Below the pieces are notes generated by a model. The model saw nothing but the letters and a program-made list of their open reading frames with translations. It did no database searches and had not been told where the DNA came from. The translations under genes were made by a program, and so were the position numbers. This document shows positions 40,716 through 49,522 of a stretch of 56,158 nt of DNA, piece by piece. The DNA is from Shimia haliotis. GTDB taxonomy: Bacteria > Pseudomonadota > Alphaproteobacteria > Rhodobacterales > Rhodobacteraceae. The stretch is taken from positions 1-56,158 of the forward strand of contig NZ_FOSZ01000012.1 in NCBI RefSeq assembly GCF_900114415.1, read 5' to 3'. The stretch's first letter is position 1. Each line of letters starts with the position of its first letter.

Positions 40716-43700
40716 ATGGGGATTAAGTTCTTTTCGGATAAGGCACGACCGGTTCATTTGGGGCCGTATCCTCTAGAGCGGTTGGAGCGTGGGGCGATGC
40801 CTGCGTTGGGTGATCTTCCGCGCGATCTGCCTTTGAGTTTTGCCCGCCCTGAACGGCCTGAAAGTATCGTGAATGCGATGGGTGAGTTTCAGGCGATGAT
40901 GGATGCCTTGCGGGACGGTTTGGTCAATAAGGTCCGGTCTGCGGTGCCTCAAGATTCAACTGAACGGTCCAATCATCTGAAATCCTTTGGGTATTTCAAC
41001 GACGTATCGATGGTCGGCATCGGCCCGGTGGTGCCGGAGGCGGTGCTTGAAACCCCGCGTCGCAACCCCGAGATTGACCGGCTGGCGCATGCGCTGAAAA
41101 CACGGCAGACCAAGACGCTTGCGGCGGGCATTGACCTGATTATGGCGGATCTCAAGGAAAGCATGGAAGCCCCGCCGAGCAGCACCAATGGCCAAGGCAC
41201 GGCGCTGGTTTTCCTGATTGAACACATGCGCGACCCCGAACGCGGAGAGCCGGGTAGCGACTGGATTTTGGACGCGCAGGATCACCGAGCCTGTTTGCGG
41301 GCGACCGAAACGGCGATTGTGATTGCAAACTATATTCGGTTGTTAGGCTGGAATGCCAAGGCGCATACGGCGACCTCCACAGATGTGGATCTGGGGAGGC
41401 TAGGGGTTGCTGCGGGGCTGTTGAGTGCGGAAGGGGATGCGCTTGTCGCGCCTTGGCTCGGGACCCGCTACGGGTTGGCGGTAGTGACGACGGATATGGA
41501 TCTCGCGCACGACAAACCCCTGGCACCAATGGACAAACAGCCGTGGTTCCGTACACAGGGTCCGGCTTGGTGGTTGGGCAAAGGGTTTGCTAAATCGGGG
41601 CTAAATCAGGATCCGTACCGCAATCGCGACTATGTTAAAGGCGCGCAGCCATTTGAGCTGCTGAAACGCGTGCCAACCCCGACAACATACATCGACGAAG
41701 CGCGCGTGGCGCGGGTTCCGAAGCGGGCTGATATGTTTGCGCGGGCGCAATTTGGCGACATGGGAAAGACCCTTCAGGACGCGGCCAAAGGGGGCTACTA
41801 CGTGCGCAAGGCTGCGCCAAGCATGGCACAAAGACGCGCTTTGGGGGCTTTCGTGCTGTTGCAGGATGGTGAAAGTGCAGTAGTAGAAAAGCCAACAAAT
41901 TCAGAACGTAACGCGGCAAACTTGAAAGCAGCGAGCCATTTCTTGGGCGTTGACGCCGTTGGGTTGAGCCGATGTCCTGAGTGGGCGTGGTACAGTCACG
42001 ACGCGACGGGTGAGCCAATCATCCCAAGTCATGATCAGGCGATCAGTATGATCATTGATCAGGGTTACGAAACCATGGAGGGGGCGAGCGGCGACGATTG
42101 GATCAGCGTTGCGCAGTCCATGCGGGCCTATTTGCGGTTCTCGCTTTTGGGCGGGGTTATTGCCCAACAAATCAGAAACCTCGGCTACAAAGCTAAAGCG
42201 CACACGGTGATGGACGGTGAGGTTCTTCAACCGCCGTTGTTGTTGCTGTCGGGGTTGGGTGAGGTCAGCCGGATCGGCGAGGTGATCTTGAACCCTTATC
42301 TGGGGCCTCGGCTGAAATCCGGTGCAGTCACGACAGACATGCCCATGGATCATGATCAACCTATTGATTTCGGGCTGCAAAACTTCTGTGAGAGCTGCAA
42401 CAAATGCGCGCGTGAATGTCCGTCTGGCGCGATTACGGCCGGTCCGAAATTGATGTTCAACGGCTATGAAATCTGGAAATCCGACAGCCAGAAATGCGCG
42501 ACGTATCGTGTGACAACCCCAGGTGGGGCGATGTGCGGGCGGTGTATGAAGACCTGTCCGTGGAACCTTGAAGGGCTGTTCGCTGAGGCGCCTTTCCGGT
42601 GGGCGGCGATGAAGTTTCCGCGCCTTGCCAAACCGCTGGCCGAACTGGATGACAAGGTTGGCAATGGCGGTCTGAATGACGTCAAAAAATGGTGGTGGGA
42701 TCTGGAACTTGAGGCGGATGGAGCCTATCGGCCGACCAAAGAGCCGCTGAACCGACGCGATCTGCAAGTCGATCTCGATCTGAAATACGCAGATCAGACA
42801 TTGGCGGTTTATCCTGCTCCGTTGGCGCCGCACCCTTGGCCTTATCCGTTCCCGATGGATCGTGAGGCCGGAATTTTAGCATATGAATCAATGGTTTCCG
42901 CAGAGGAATATAAGGCGAGAATTGCCGATGGAGACATGTCGGTTGTGCATTCCTATTCGGTGCCGTCCGCGCAGGACGCGCCGGTGGTGCGGGTCGAAAT
43001 CAGCGCGGTCGAGGCGATGACGGCGGATGTGACCAAATACGAATTCCAAACGCCGGACGGATCTGCGCTGCCGGAGTGGACGGCCGGTGCGCATTTGGAC
43101 GTGTTGGTCGCGCCGGAATTTCTGCGCCAATACAGCATGTCGGGCAATCCTAACGATCGCTCTACCTATCAGATCGGTGTGTTGCGTGAAGATGAAGGGC
43201 GAGGTGGAAGTGCCTTACTTCACAGGATTTTTTCCGAAGGTCGACGGGTTTTTGTGTCCAAGCCGATCAATCACTTCGAGTTGGATGAAGCAGCCAGCAA
43301 GACCTTTCTTATGGGCGGCGGGATCGGCATCACTCCAATGATTGCCTTTGCCCACCGTCTGCATGAATTGGGTAAGGATTTCGAGCTGCACTATTCGGCC
43401 AGTCGCGAAGAAGGTGCTGGTTATATCAACGATCTCAAGGGGATGCCTTGGGCAGAGCATGTCACGTTCCACTTTTCGGACAAGGGGACGCGCGCGGATT
43501 TGGATGCGGTCTTGGGGGGATACAAGCAGGGGTGGCATGTCTATACCTGCGGGCCGGATCGTTACATGGACGGGGTTATGGCCGCCGCGGAACGGCAGGG
43601 CTTTCCGGAAGAGGCGCGGCATCTGGAGTATTTTTCGGTGCCGGAGCAGCCTGAATACGAGAATTTTGCCTTCAAGATCCGGTTGAAAGATGGTCGGGAA

Positions 43701-43928
43701 CTTGTTGTTCCAGAAGATAAAACTGCCACGGATGTTCTATTGGAGAACGGTGTGCATGTGGACGTGAAGTGCAGCGATGGCATTTGCGGTGTCTGCAAAT
43801 GCGGGCTGGTGTCTGGTGAGGTGGAGCACCGCGATTTTGTGTTGTCAAACAAGCAGCGCGAGGCCTCGGTGATCCTTTGTCAAAGCCGCGCAAAAGACCC
43901 AGACGGGGTGATCGAAATCGACCTTTAA
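40716..43928 (+). CDS. Self-sufficient reductive dehalogenase: RdhA fused to FMN/NAD(P)H/2Fe-2S reductase
   Basis: 1070 residues in three parts. Residues 1 to about 690 are a cobalamin-dependent RdhA domain with two ferredoxin clusters (Cys558/561/564/568 in CESCNKCAREC, and Cys607/610/614 in CGRCMKTC). Residues about 740-965 form a flavin/NAD(P)H reductase (RQYSMSG, MGGGIGITPM). Residues about 985-1070 are a plant-type 2Fe-2S ferredoxin (CSDGICGVCKCG). The plan equals BhbA-like aerobic dehalogenases that need no partner. There is no Tat signal, so it is cytoplasmic. Two similar segments (about 165-270 and 440-555) reflect the duplicated B12 fold known for NpRdhA. Confidence 0.93.
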   Translation: MGIKFFSDKARPVHLGPYPLERLERGAMPALGDLPRDLPLSFARPERPESIVNAMGEFQAMMDALRDGLVNKVRSAVPQDSTERSNHLKSFGYFNDVSMVGIGPVVPEAVLETPRRNPEIDRLAHALKTRQTKTLAAGIDLIMADLKESMEAPPSSTNGQGTALVFLIEHMRDPERGEPGSDWILDAQDHRACLRATETAIVIANYIRLLGWNAKAHTATSTDVDLGRLGVAAGLLSAEGDALVAPWLGTRYGLAVVTTDMDLAHDKPLAPMDKQPWFRTQGPAWWLGKGFAKSGLNQDPYRNRDYVKGAQPFELLKRVPTPTTYIDEARVARVPKRADMFARAQFGDMGKTLQDAAKGGYYVRKAAPSMAQRRALGAFVLLQDGESAVVEKPTNSERNAANLKAASHFLGVDAVGLSRCPEWAWYSHDATGEPIIPSHDQAISMIIDQGYETMEGASGDDWISVAQSMRAYLRFSLLGGVIAQQIRNLGYKAKAHTVMDGEVLQPPLLLLSGLGEVSRIGEVILNPYLGPRLKSGAVTTDMPMDHDQPIDFGLQNFCESCNKCARECPSGAITAGPKLMFNGYEIWKSDSQKCATYRVTTPGGAMCGRCMKTCPWNLEGLFAEAPFRWAAMKFPRLAKPLAELDDKVGNGGLNDVKKWWWDLELEADGAYRPTKEPLNRRDLQVDLDLKYADQTLAVYPAPLAPHPWPYPFPMDREAGILAYESMVSAEEYKARIADGDMSVVHSYSVPSAQDAPVVRVEISAVEAMTADVTKYEFQTPDGSALPEWTAGAHLDVLVAPEFLRQYSMSGNPNDRSTYQIGVLREDEGRGGSALLHRIFSEGRRVFVSKPINHFELDEAASKTFLMGGGIGITPMIAFAHRLHELGKDFELHYSASREEGAGYINDLKGMPWAEHVTFHFSDKGTRADLDAVLGGYKQGWHVYTCGPDRYMDGVMAAAERQGFPEEARHLEYFSVPEQPEYENFAFKIRLKDGRELVVPEDKTATDVLLENGVHVDVKCSDGICGVCKCGLVSGEVEHRDFVLSNKQREASVILCQSRAKDPDGVIEIDL

Positions 43929-43934
43929 GGCGGT

Positions 43935-43978
43935 GTCGGTATCACGTCGGTAAAACGTCGGTATTGCGTCGGTGCCAG
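43935..43978. repeat. Four 11-bp tandem repeats between convergent genes
   Basis: GTCGGT recurs at 43935, 43946, 43957 and 43968, each followed by five variable bases (ATCAC, AAAAC, ATTGC, GCCAG). It fills the 51-bp gap between the dehalogenase stop and the marC stop. Confidence 0.85.
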
Positions 43979-43979
43979 T

Positions 43980-44612
43980 TCAGAGGCCATTGGCGCTGAT
44001 TTCCATCAGGGCCGAGAGCACAAAGTCCGCCGCGACAGAGGCCAGCAGCATGCCCATAACGCGGCTGACGATGGCCGCACCGGAATTGCCGATCAAGTGA
44101 ATGATCGGGTCTGCCAGCCGCATACAAACGTAGGCGATGGCGAGAACGGCGATCATGACAGCGGCCGTTAGGGCTTGGTCTGTGAGCGCCACGGAATTGT
44201 TGTCTGTCAGCATAACGATGGCAAGCATCGCTCCGGGGCTGGCCAGAGATGGCACGGCGAGCGGGAACACTGCGGGTGAAGGGCGGTGGTCGCCCAGGTC
44301 CTCGTCCGCGTCGGCAGCTTTTTTGTCGGTCTCCGGTTTGGCCTCGCCAAAGATCATGGTGAGCGCGAACAGAAACAGGATGATGCCGCCTGCGAACTGG
44401 AACGACAAAAGGCTTATGCCCAACGCCTCGATCAGGATTTGTCCGAGCAGAAGGAAAAAGAGCAAGACGCCGAAAGCGGTGGCTGACGCCAAGAGCGCGG
44501 TTTGCTTGCGTTGTTGGCTGGTCATGGCGGCCGTCACGGCGATAAATACCGGTATGGTGCCGATGGGGTCGATCACGACCCATAGAGTGACAAAGCGATC
44601 AAGCAAATCCAT
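43980..44612 (-). CDS. MarC-family inner-membrane protein
   Basis: A 210-residue protein with six hydrophobic segments, beginning LLDRFVTLWVVIDPIGTIPV, the MarC/UPF0056 signature, and later LASPGAMLAIVMLT. A charged loop (GEAKPETDKKAADADEDLGD) sits mid-protein. The family's transport role is not settled. ATG 44612 is favoured over an in-frame start at 44699 because the N-terminal helix begins there. It lies 100 bases after ackA on the same strand. Confidence 0.88.
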   Translation of the reverse strand: MDLLDRFVTLWVVIDPIGTIPVFIAVTAAMTSQQRKQTALLASATAFGVLLFFLLLGQILIEALGISLLSFQFAGGIILFLFALTMIFGEAKPETDKKAADADEDLGDHRPSPAVFPLAVPSLASPGAMLAIVMLTDNNSVALTDQALTAAVMIAVLAIAYVCMRLADPIIHLIGNSGAAIVSRVMGMLLASVAADFVLSALMEISANGL

Positions 44613-44711
44613 GCGGAGAGTTGACCATGTTTTGTCGCGAGGGTCACGCTTTTTGACTGGCAGAGTGGCGCGCGCGCCCGCTGGGCGCGCGTTTGGCACT
44701 ACCGGCAGCTC

Positions 44712-45875
44712 TTAGGTCGTTGCGAGGCGGCGGGTTTCGCCGGCGATGATGCCTTCTTCGTCGGTCGGAATGACATGGGCCGCAAGCTGGCTTCCAGCGC
44801 AGGTGATGCGGCTTTGGTTGGCGGCATTGGCAGAATTGTCGATTTCAGCGCCGAGCCAGACGCAGCCTTGCAAAATGCGGGACCGCACGGCGGCGGAATT
44901 CTCGCCGATGCCACCGGTGAACACGATGGCGTCCAGACCGCCCAGCGTGGCTGCAAGGGCACCGATCTTTTTGATCGCCTGATAGGCAAACAGATCGACG
45001 GCTTCAGCGGCTTGCGGGCTGTCGGAGGCCAAGAGGTCGCGCATGTCCGAGCTGAGGCCAGAAACACCGAGCAGGCCGGATTTGCTGCCCAATGTGGTTT
45101 CGATGTCGGCCACCGACATGCCGCGGTCACGCAGCATGTGGAAAATGACACCGGGGTCCAGTTCACCACAGCGGCGGCCCATGACCAGACCGTCCAGCGC
45201 GGTGTAGCCCATGGTGGTGGCCACGGATTGCATGTTTTGCATGGCGCACATCGATGCGCCGTTGCCAAGGTGGGCGACGATCACGCGGCCGTTGGGTTTG
45301 TCGAGATGATGCGGCAGTTGCGTGGCAATATAGTGATAGCTGAGCCCGTGAAATCCGTAGCGCAGCACGCCGTCGTCGGAAAATTCGCGAGGGATCGCAA
45401 AGAGTTGCGCGATGCGCGGCTGGGTGCGGTGAAAGGCGGTGTCAAAGCACGCAACCTGCAAAATGTCAGGCCAGCGGCGGGCCACCGCGCGGATGCCCGC
45501 GAGGTTGTGCGGCTGATGGGCGGGGGCAAGCGGGGCCAGTTGTTCCAACTTGGCGATGACATCGTCCGTTACTCGGGCGGGGGCGGCGAATTCGCGACCG
45601 CCATGTACCACGCGATGGCCCGCGCCGACGATGCGCAATTCGTGGGAGAGCCCTTCGATGTGGTTGAGCAGCCAATCCAGAACTTCGGCGTGGGTTGCGT
45701 TGGGTTCAACCGGCAGATCAATCTGCTTTTTGCCGCCGTGATAGGCGGGGCCGATGCCGATGCGGTCGACCTGACCATGCAGATGTTGGGTCAGGTCGGT
45801 GCCGTAGACGGCGTATTTGATTGAGGATGAGCCTGCGTTCAGAACCAGAAAGGCATCTTTTTTGCCGTTGCTCAC
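44712..45875 (-). CDS. ackA: Acetate kinase
   Basis: A 387-residue ASKHA-fold enzyme, ATP + acetate to acetyl phosphate + ADP, reversible. Motifs are FLVLNAGSSSIKYA at the N-terminus, GHRVVHGG, GFHGLSYHYIA, HLGNGASMCA, LDGLVMGRRCGELDPG and FTGGIGENSAAVR. The GTG start at 45875 overlaps the pta stop, so Pta and AckA are made together. With Acs and ActP nearby the cell has both acetate-activation routes in one region. Confidence 0.95.
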   Translation of the reverse strand: MSNGKKDAFLVLNAGSSSIKYAVYGTDLTQHLHGQVDRIGIGPAYHGGKKQIDLPVEPNATHAEVLDWLLNHIEGLSHELRIVGAGHRVVHGGREFAAPARVTDDVIAKLEQLAPLAPAHQPHNLAGIRAVARRWPDILQVACFDTAFHRTQPRIAQLFAIPREFSDDGVLRYGFHGLSYHYIATQLPHHLDKPNGRVIVAHLGNGASMCAMQNMQSVATTMGYTALDGLVMGRRCGELDPGVIFHMLRDRGMSVADIETTLGSKSGLLGVSGLSSDMRDLLASDSPQAAEAVDLFAYQAIKKIGALAATLGGLDAIVFTGGIGENSAAVRSRILQGCVWLGAEIDNSANAANQSRITCAGSQLAAHVIPTDEEGIIAGETRRLATT

Positions 45876-46813
45876 ATCAGCTCCTTTCCGAGGTTGTGAT
45901 GCACCATGAGTTGCGCCAGCGCCGCGGAGACAAGGCGCGAAAGCGTGCCGTCGGCGCGGCTGGTCAGCATGATGGGCACACGCGCGCCAAGCACCAGACC
46001 GGCGCTGTCGGCGCCCGCGAGATACATCAGCTGTTTGGCGATCATGTTGCCGGCTTCAAGATCGGGCGCGACAAGGATATCGGCGTCACCTGGCACATCG
46101 GAGGTGATGCCCTTGGTTTTGGCCGCCTTGGCTGAGATGGCGTTGTCAAAGGCCAGAGGGCCTTCGAGTATGCCGCCGGTGATCTGGCCGCGGTCGGCCA
46201 TTTTGCAAAGCGCAGCGGCCTCAAGTGTCGACGGGATTTTGGGGTAGATGGTTTCCAGCGCCGACAGAATGGCGACCTTGGGGATGTCCACGTCCAATGC
46301 CTGAGCCAGCTCGATGGCGTTTTGCACGATGTCGGCCTTGGCCATGAGGTCGGGATAGATGTTGATCGCCGCATCGGTGATCAAAAGCGGTTTGGGATAG
46401 GTCGGAACATCCAGCACAAAAACGTGGCTCATCCGGCGGGAGGTGCGCAGGCCTGTGGTTTTGTTGACTACTGCGCTCATCACCTCGTCGGTGTGCAGAG
46501 CCCCTTTCATCAGAGCCTGTGCGCGGCCTTCGCGCACCAGACGCACGGAGGCCTCGGCGCTGTCGTGGCTGTGTTCCGTGTCCACAATTTCCAACCCTGA
46601 AATATCGAGGTCGGCCTCTGCGGCGGCGGCTGTGATGCGGCTTTGCGGCCCCACAAGGATCGGCGTGATCAGTGTGCGGTCACGGGCTGCAAGTGCGCCC
46701 TCCAGAGAGGGAGCATCGCAGGGATGCACGATTGCGGTCGTGATCGGGTCCAGCGGCTCGGTTGCGGCAAGCATGGCGTCAAAGCTGTTTTGATGGGGGG
46801 CGTTGGGGTCCAC
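45872..46813 (-). CDS. pta: Phosphate acetyl/butyryltransferase (short Pta)
   Basis: About 313 residues of the PTA/PTB fold: ALMKGALHTDEVMSAVV, SHVFVLDVPTYPKPLLITDA, GPLAFDNAIS and ADILVAPDLEAGNMIAKQL. It lacks the N-terminal P-loop domain of long Pta. It converts acetyl-CoA and phosphate to acetyl phosphate, passed to AckA encoded by the overlapping next gene. The GTG at 46813 is placed by AGGGAG 6-7 bases upstream; an ATG at 46834 without a ribosome site would add 7 residues. Confidence 0.9.
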   Translation of the reverse strand: MDPNAPHQNSFDAMLAATEPLDPITTAIVHPCDAPSLEGALAARDRTLITPILVGPQSRITAAAAEADLDISGLEIVDTEHSHDSAEASVRLVREGRAQALMKGALHTDEVMSAVVNKTTGLRTSRRMSHVFVLDVPTYPKPLLITDAAINIYPDLMAKADIVQNAIELAQALDVDIPKVAILSALETIYPKIPSTLEAAALCKMADRGQITGGILEGPLAFDNAISAKAAKTKGITSDVPGDADILVAPDLEAGNMIAKQLMYLAGADSAGLVLGARVPIMLTSRADGTLSRLVSAALAQLMVHHNLGKELM

Positions 46814-46942
46814 GGGGTTCTCCCTGAAAGTCATATCTTGGTTGCAATTGGACCAGAAGGTTTCACGAATGCAAACACCGGCCGCGCTTGGGCGGAGTTT
46901 CGCTGCAATGCGGCGATCTGGCAAGGGTGTCTTGGGGGCGGG

Positions 46943-47449
46943 TCAGACGCCTGAGGCGAAAGTGCCGTAGTCGCGTTGCGACCAGATCAGCGGCGCGCCT
47001 TCGTTGAGAAGCACGCGGGTGACATGGCCCACCATAATGACATGGTCGCCCGCATCATGCGCGGCAGCGGTGCTGCATTCAAACCGTGCAAGGCAGTCGT
47101 CAAAGACTGGTGCCTTATCAGAGCCAGGCATCACATCGACCATGTCAAACGCGTCCGCGCGACGGGCAAAGGCGAGCGCCAGATCGTATTGGTCGTGGCG
47201 CAGAACATGGATCGCGTAGTGACGGGCCTCGGTGAAGGGGACAAAGCGATCCGAGCTTTTGGCGGGACACCAAAGCACCATGGGCGGGTCCAGCGACACA
47301 GAGGAAAACGAGTTGGCGGTCATGCCGATGGGGCCGGTGTCGGTCAGGGTTGTGACAACGGTCACGCCCGTGGCGAAGCTGCCCAAGGCGTTCCTATAGG
47401 GGCGCTGGTTGTCTACTGTGGGTTCGAAAACCTCTGAGATGATGTCCAT
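46943..47449 (-). CDS. Flavin reductase-like domain protein
   Basis: A 168-residue flavin reductase of the HpaC/RutF type: YRNALGSFATGVTVVTTLTD, GMTANSFSSVSLDPPMVLWC and the C-terminal GHVTRVLLNEGAPL. It reduces FMN or FAD with NAD(P)H for a monooxygenase; no oxygenase gene is near, so the partner is unknown. The start follows GAGGTTTT-poor DNA without a strong ribosome site, but no better start is available. It lies upstream of pta on the same strand. Confidence 0.9.
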   Translation of the reverse strand: MDIISEVFEPTVDNQRPYRNALGSFATGVTVVTTLTDTGPIGMTANSFSSVSLDPPMVLWCPAKSSDRFVPFTEARHYAIHVLRHDQYDLALAFARRADAFDMVDVMPGSDKAPVFDDCLARFECSTAAAHDAGDHVIMVGHVTRVLLNEGAPLIWSQRDYGTFASGV

Positions 47450-47576
47450 CGGCGGGCCTGTGTCTGTCCGGTGTGCGTGTTTCGGGCAGCATTGGAGGGA
47501 AATAGGCGCTGTTGCAAGAGGGCGCGCACATTTCCCGTGGTGGTGCGGGATTTGTGCCGCCCCTGCGAGGCCTGCC

Positions 47577-48986
47577 TCAGTTCATGTCTTCCAGCAGTCG
47601 GCTGTGTTTCTGGCACTGCTCAATGACCTTCTCCAGCGTGGTGTACCCCTGAGATTTCAACATCGGCAGCATGCGGCAGAGGACTTCGGCGGTGGCCTGT
47701 GCATCGCCAAGCGCGGTGTGGCGCAATCGGGCGGGAATGGTCACACCAAGGCGGGCGCAAAGGGCGTCGAGCGTGTGGCTTTCGGTGGTGCCAAAGAGCA
47801 CAGCCGACAGGAGCACGGTGTCCAGAATGGGATGCTGCCAGTCGAGGTCGTATTCTTCGGCGCGGCGGTGCAGGAAGGCCATGTCAAACGGCGCGTTGTG
47901 GGCCACAATCACGGCGTCGCGGGCGAAGTGGTGAAATTCGGTGGCGACGGGTTGGAACGACGGGGCGCCTGCGACCATGGCATCGGTGATGTGGTGAACT
48001 TTGGTGGAAGCCGGCGGGATCGGGCGGCCGGGATCAACCAGGCGGTCAATCTTTTCGCCGGGGACGATCATCCCGCGCAACACGCGGACCGCGCCAAGTT
48101 GTATGACCTCGTCCTTGTGCGGCAACAGGCCAGTGGTTTCGCTGTCAAACACCACAAAAGGCACGCGGTCGATCGCCAGCTTCATCAGGTTGGAAGGCCC
48201 CGAGGGTTTCAAAAGCTCAAAATCATAGGTGAGGGGGCGCGAGGCTTCGGGCGACAGGTGGCTGTGGGCTTCGTCGATGAACATCATATAGCCGCGGGCA
48301 GAGCCCAGCGGTTTCAGGCGGGCGGCGAAGCTGACTTCGCCATTGGGGCAGGTCGCCTCGAAGGCCACTTCGCGGTCGGTTTTCACCAATTCGTCGTGGG
48401 CGGCGATCAGGTTGGGTTTGGCAAAGTAGTCAAAGATTGAGGCATTCAGGCGCGGCGGAGCAATTTGGGCCAGCGCGCTTGCGGCCTGACCGTCATACAA
48501 GACGATGCGGTGGGTCGGGCTGATCAGGACAATCGCGAGGGGAATTTCGGAGAGCAGCGCGGTCAGGCGGGTTTTCTCGTCTGACAGGGCTTCGGTTTCC
48601 AGAGCCACCATTTCGGCCGCATCCAGAGTCTGTTCGTTGAGCTGTGTTGTCACCGCATCCGCGGCTGGGGCCAGATCCCCCAAATAGCGGGCGGCGTGTT
48701 TGTCGAGTTCAGCCGGCACACCGGCATGGGCGCGTACGCGTAGAGTGGCCGCGAGTTTCTCGATGGGTTTGGCAACGTTTTCGTCAAACAGAAACCAGAT
48801 GCCGGTGGCTAGGCCAAGCAGGCCAAAACCCGCGATAATGGCCGACAACATGAAGCCCGGGCCAGAGCCGCTTTCGATGCTGTGGCGATAGCCCACAATC
48901 AAAGCCAGCGCCACGATCAGGATGCCACCCAGAGCCAAGAGGGCAAAGAATAGCAAAATACGAAGGCGCAAGCTGAGGCGGGTCAT
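47577..48986 (-). CDS. Membrane-anchored DEDDh exonuclease with PAS-like region
   Basis: About 469 residues. Two N-terminal helices (LLFFALLALGGILIVALALI, AIIAGFGLLGLATGIWFLF) are followed by a HAMP-like and helical linker, a PAS-like domain (about 160-250, IPLAIVLISPTHRIVLYDGQ), and a C-terminal DnaQ-type exonuclease domain: VVFDSETTGL (DxE), AHNAPFDMAFL (D) and HTALGDAQAT (HxxxxD). The build is that of a sensor with a nuclease output. It is commonly next to DUF294 proteins. ATG 48986 lies 1 base after the upstream stop. Confidence 0.88.
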   Translation of the reverse strand: MTRLSLRLRILLFFALLALGGILIVALALIVGYRHSIESGSGPGFMLSAIIAGFGLLGLATGIWFLFDENVAKPIEKLAATLRVRAHAGVPAELDKHAARYLGDLAPAADAVTTQLNEQTLDAAEMVALETEALSDEKTRLTALLSEIPLAIVLISPTHRIVLYDGQAASALAQIAPPRLNASIFDYFAKPNLIAAHDELVKTDREVAFEATCPNGEVSFAARLKPLGSARGYMMFIDEAHSHLSPEASRPLTYDFELLKPSGPSNLMKLAIDRVPFVVFDSETTGLLPHKDEVIQLGAVRVLRGMIVPGEKIDRLVDPGRPIPPASTKVHHITDAMVAGAPSFQPVATEFHHFARDAVIVAHNAPFDMAFLHRRAEEYDLDWQHPILDTVLLSAVLFGTTESHTLDALCARLGVTIPARLRHTALGDAQATAEVLCRMLPMLKSQGYTTLEKVIEQCQKHSRLLEDMN

Positions 48987-48987
48987 G

Positions 48988-49506
48988 TCAGATCTCACAT
49001 ATTGCGGTCAGGAGGGGGTCATCGGCAGGCACGCTGACCCATGAGGCGCCTTCGATGGCGCCTGTGGCGGTGAAGTCAACGGTGTCCACAATTGCGGCTC
49101 TGCGGGCGTTGAGGCAATCGCTCAGAACGGTGATGCGGTTCAGGGGTGCCCAGCGGCCATAAAAATAGGCATCCGCCAAGCGTTGATTGGGTAGCGCGGC
49201 GTTGGTTTGCAGGCTGTTGATGTCCAGCGCAACAAAGCGTTCGGTGAAAGGCTTGATATAGGTCCAAGGGCGATAGAGCGCCTTGTTTTCCACGGTCTGC
49301 ACCACTTCAAACCCCTCGGGCATCGTGGCGGCGGTGCGGTTGTACCAACCGTATTCAGAGGTGATCGTGGCCGCCAGCATGGCACCACCAGCCGCCACGG
49401 GCGTGAGCCAACGCGGCAGGCGATTGCCGGTGAGCCGCAGGATCAGCATCATGACGCCTGCGCCAGCGAGGCCGGCGATGAAAGTGGCGATGAGTTCGAT
49501 AAACAT
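48988..49506 (-). CDS. Hypothetical membrane protein between DUF294 and exonuclease genes
   Basis: A 172-residue protein with two N-terminal helices (IATFIAGLAGAGVMMLILRL and a second near residue 40) and a periplasmic domain of about 110 residues (EYGWYNRTAATMPEGFEVVQ). No known domain is recognised. AAGGACC precedes the ATG. Its stop is 1 base from the exonuclease start and its start is 16 bases after the DUF294 stop, so all three genes form one unit. Confidence 0.78.
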   Translation of the reverse strand: MFIELIATFIAGLAGAGVMMLILRLTGNRLPRWLTPVAAGGAMLAATITSEYGWYNRTAATMPEGFEVVQTVENKALYRPWTYIKPFTERFVALDINSLQTNAALPNQRLADAYFYGRWAPLNRITVLSDCLNARRAAIVDTVDFTATGAIEGASWVSVPADDPLLTAICEI

Positions 49507-49522
49507 TTAGTGGTCCTTACGG

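Noticed and set aside
43942..44583. 213-codon minus-strand frame overlapping marC
   Set aside because: The marC frame has membrane helices and family motifs; the alternative is R/H-rich and ends in the tandem repeat.
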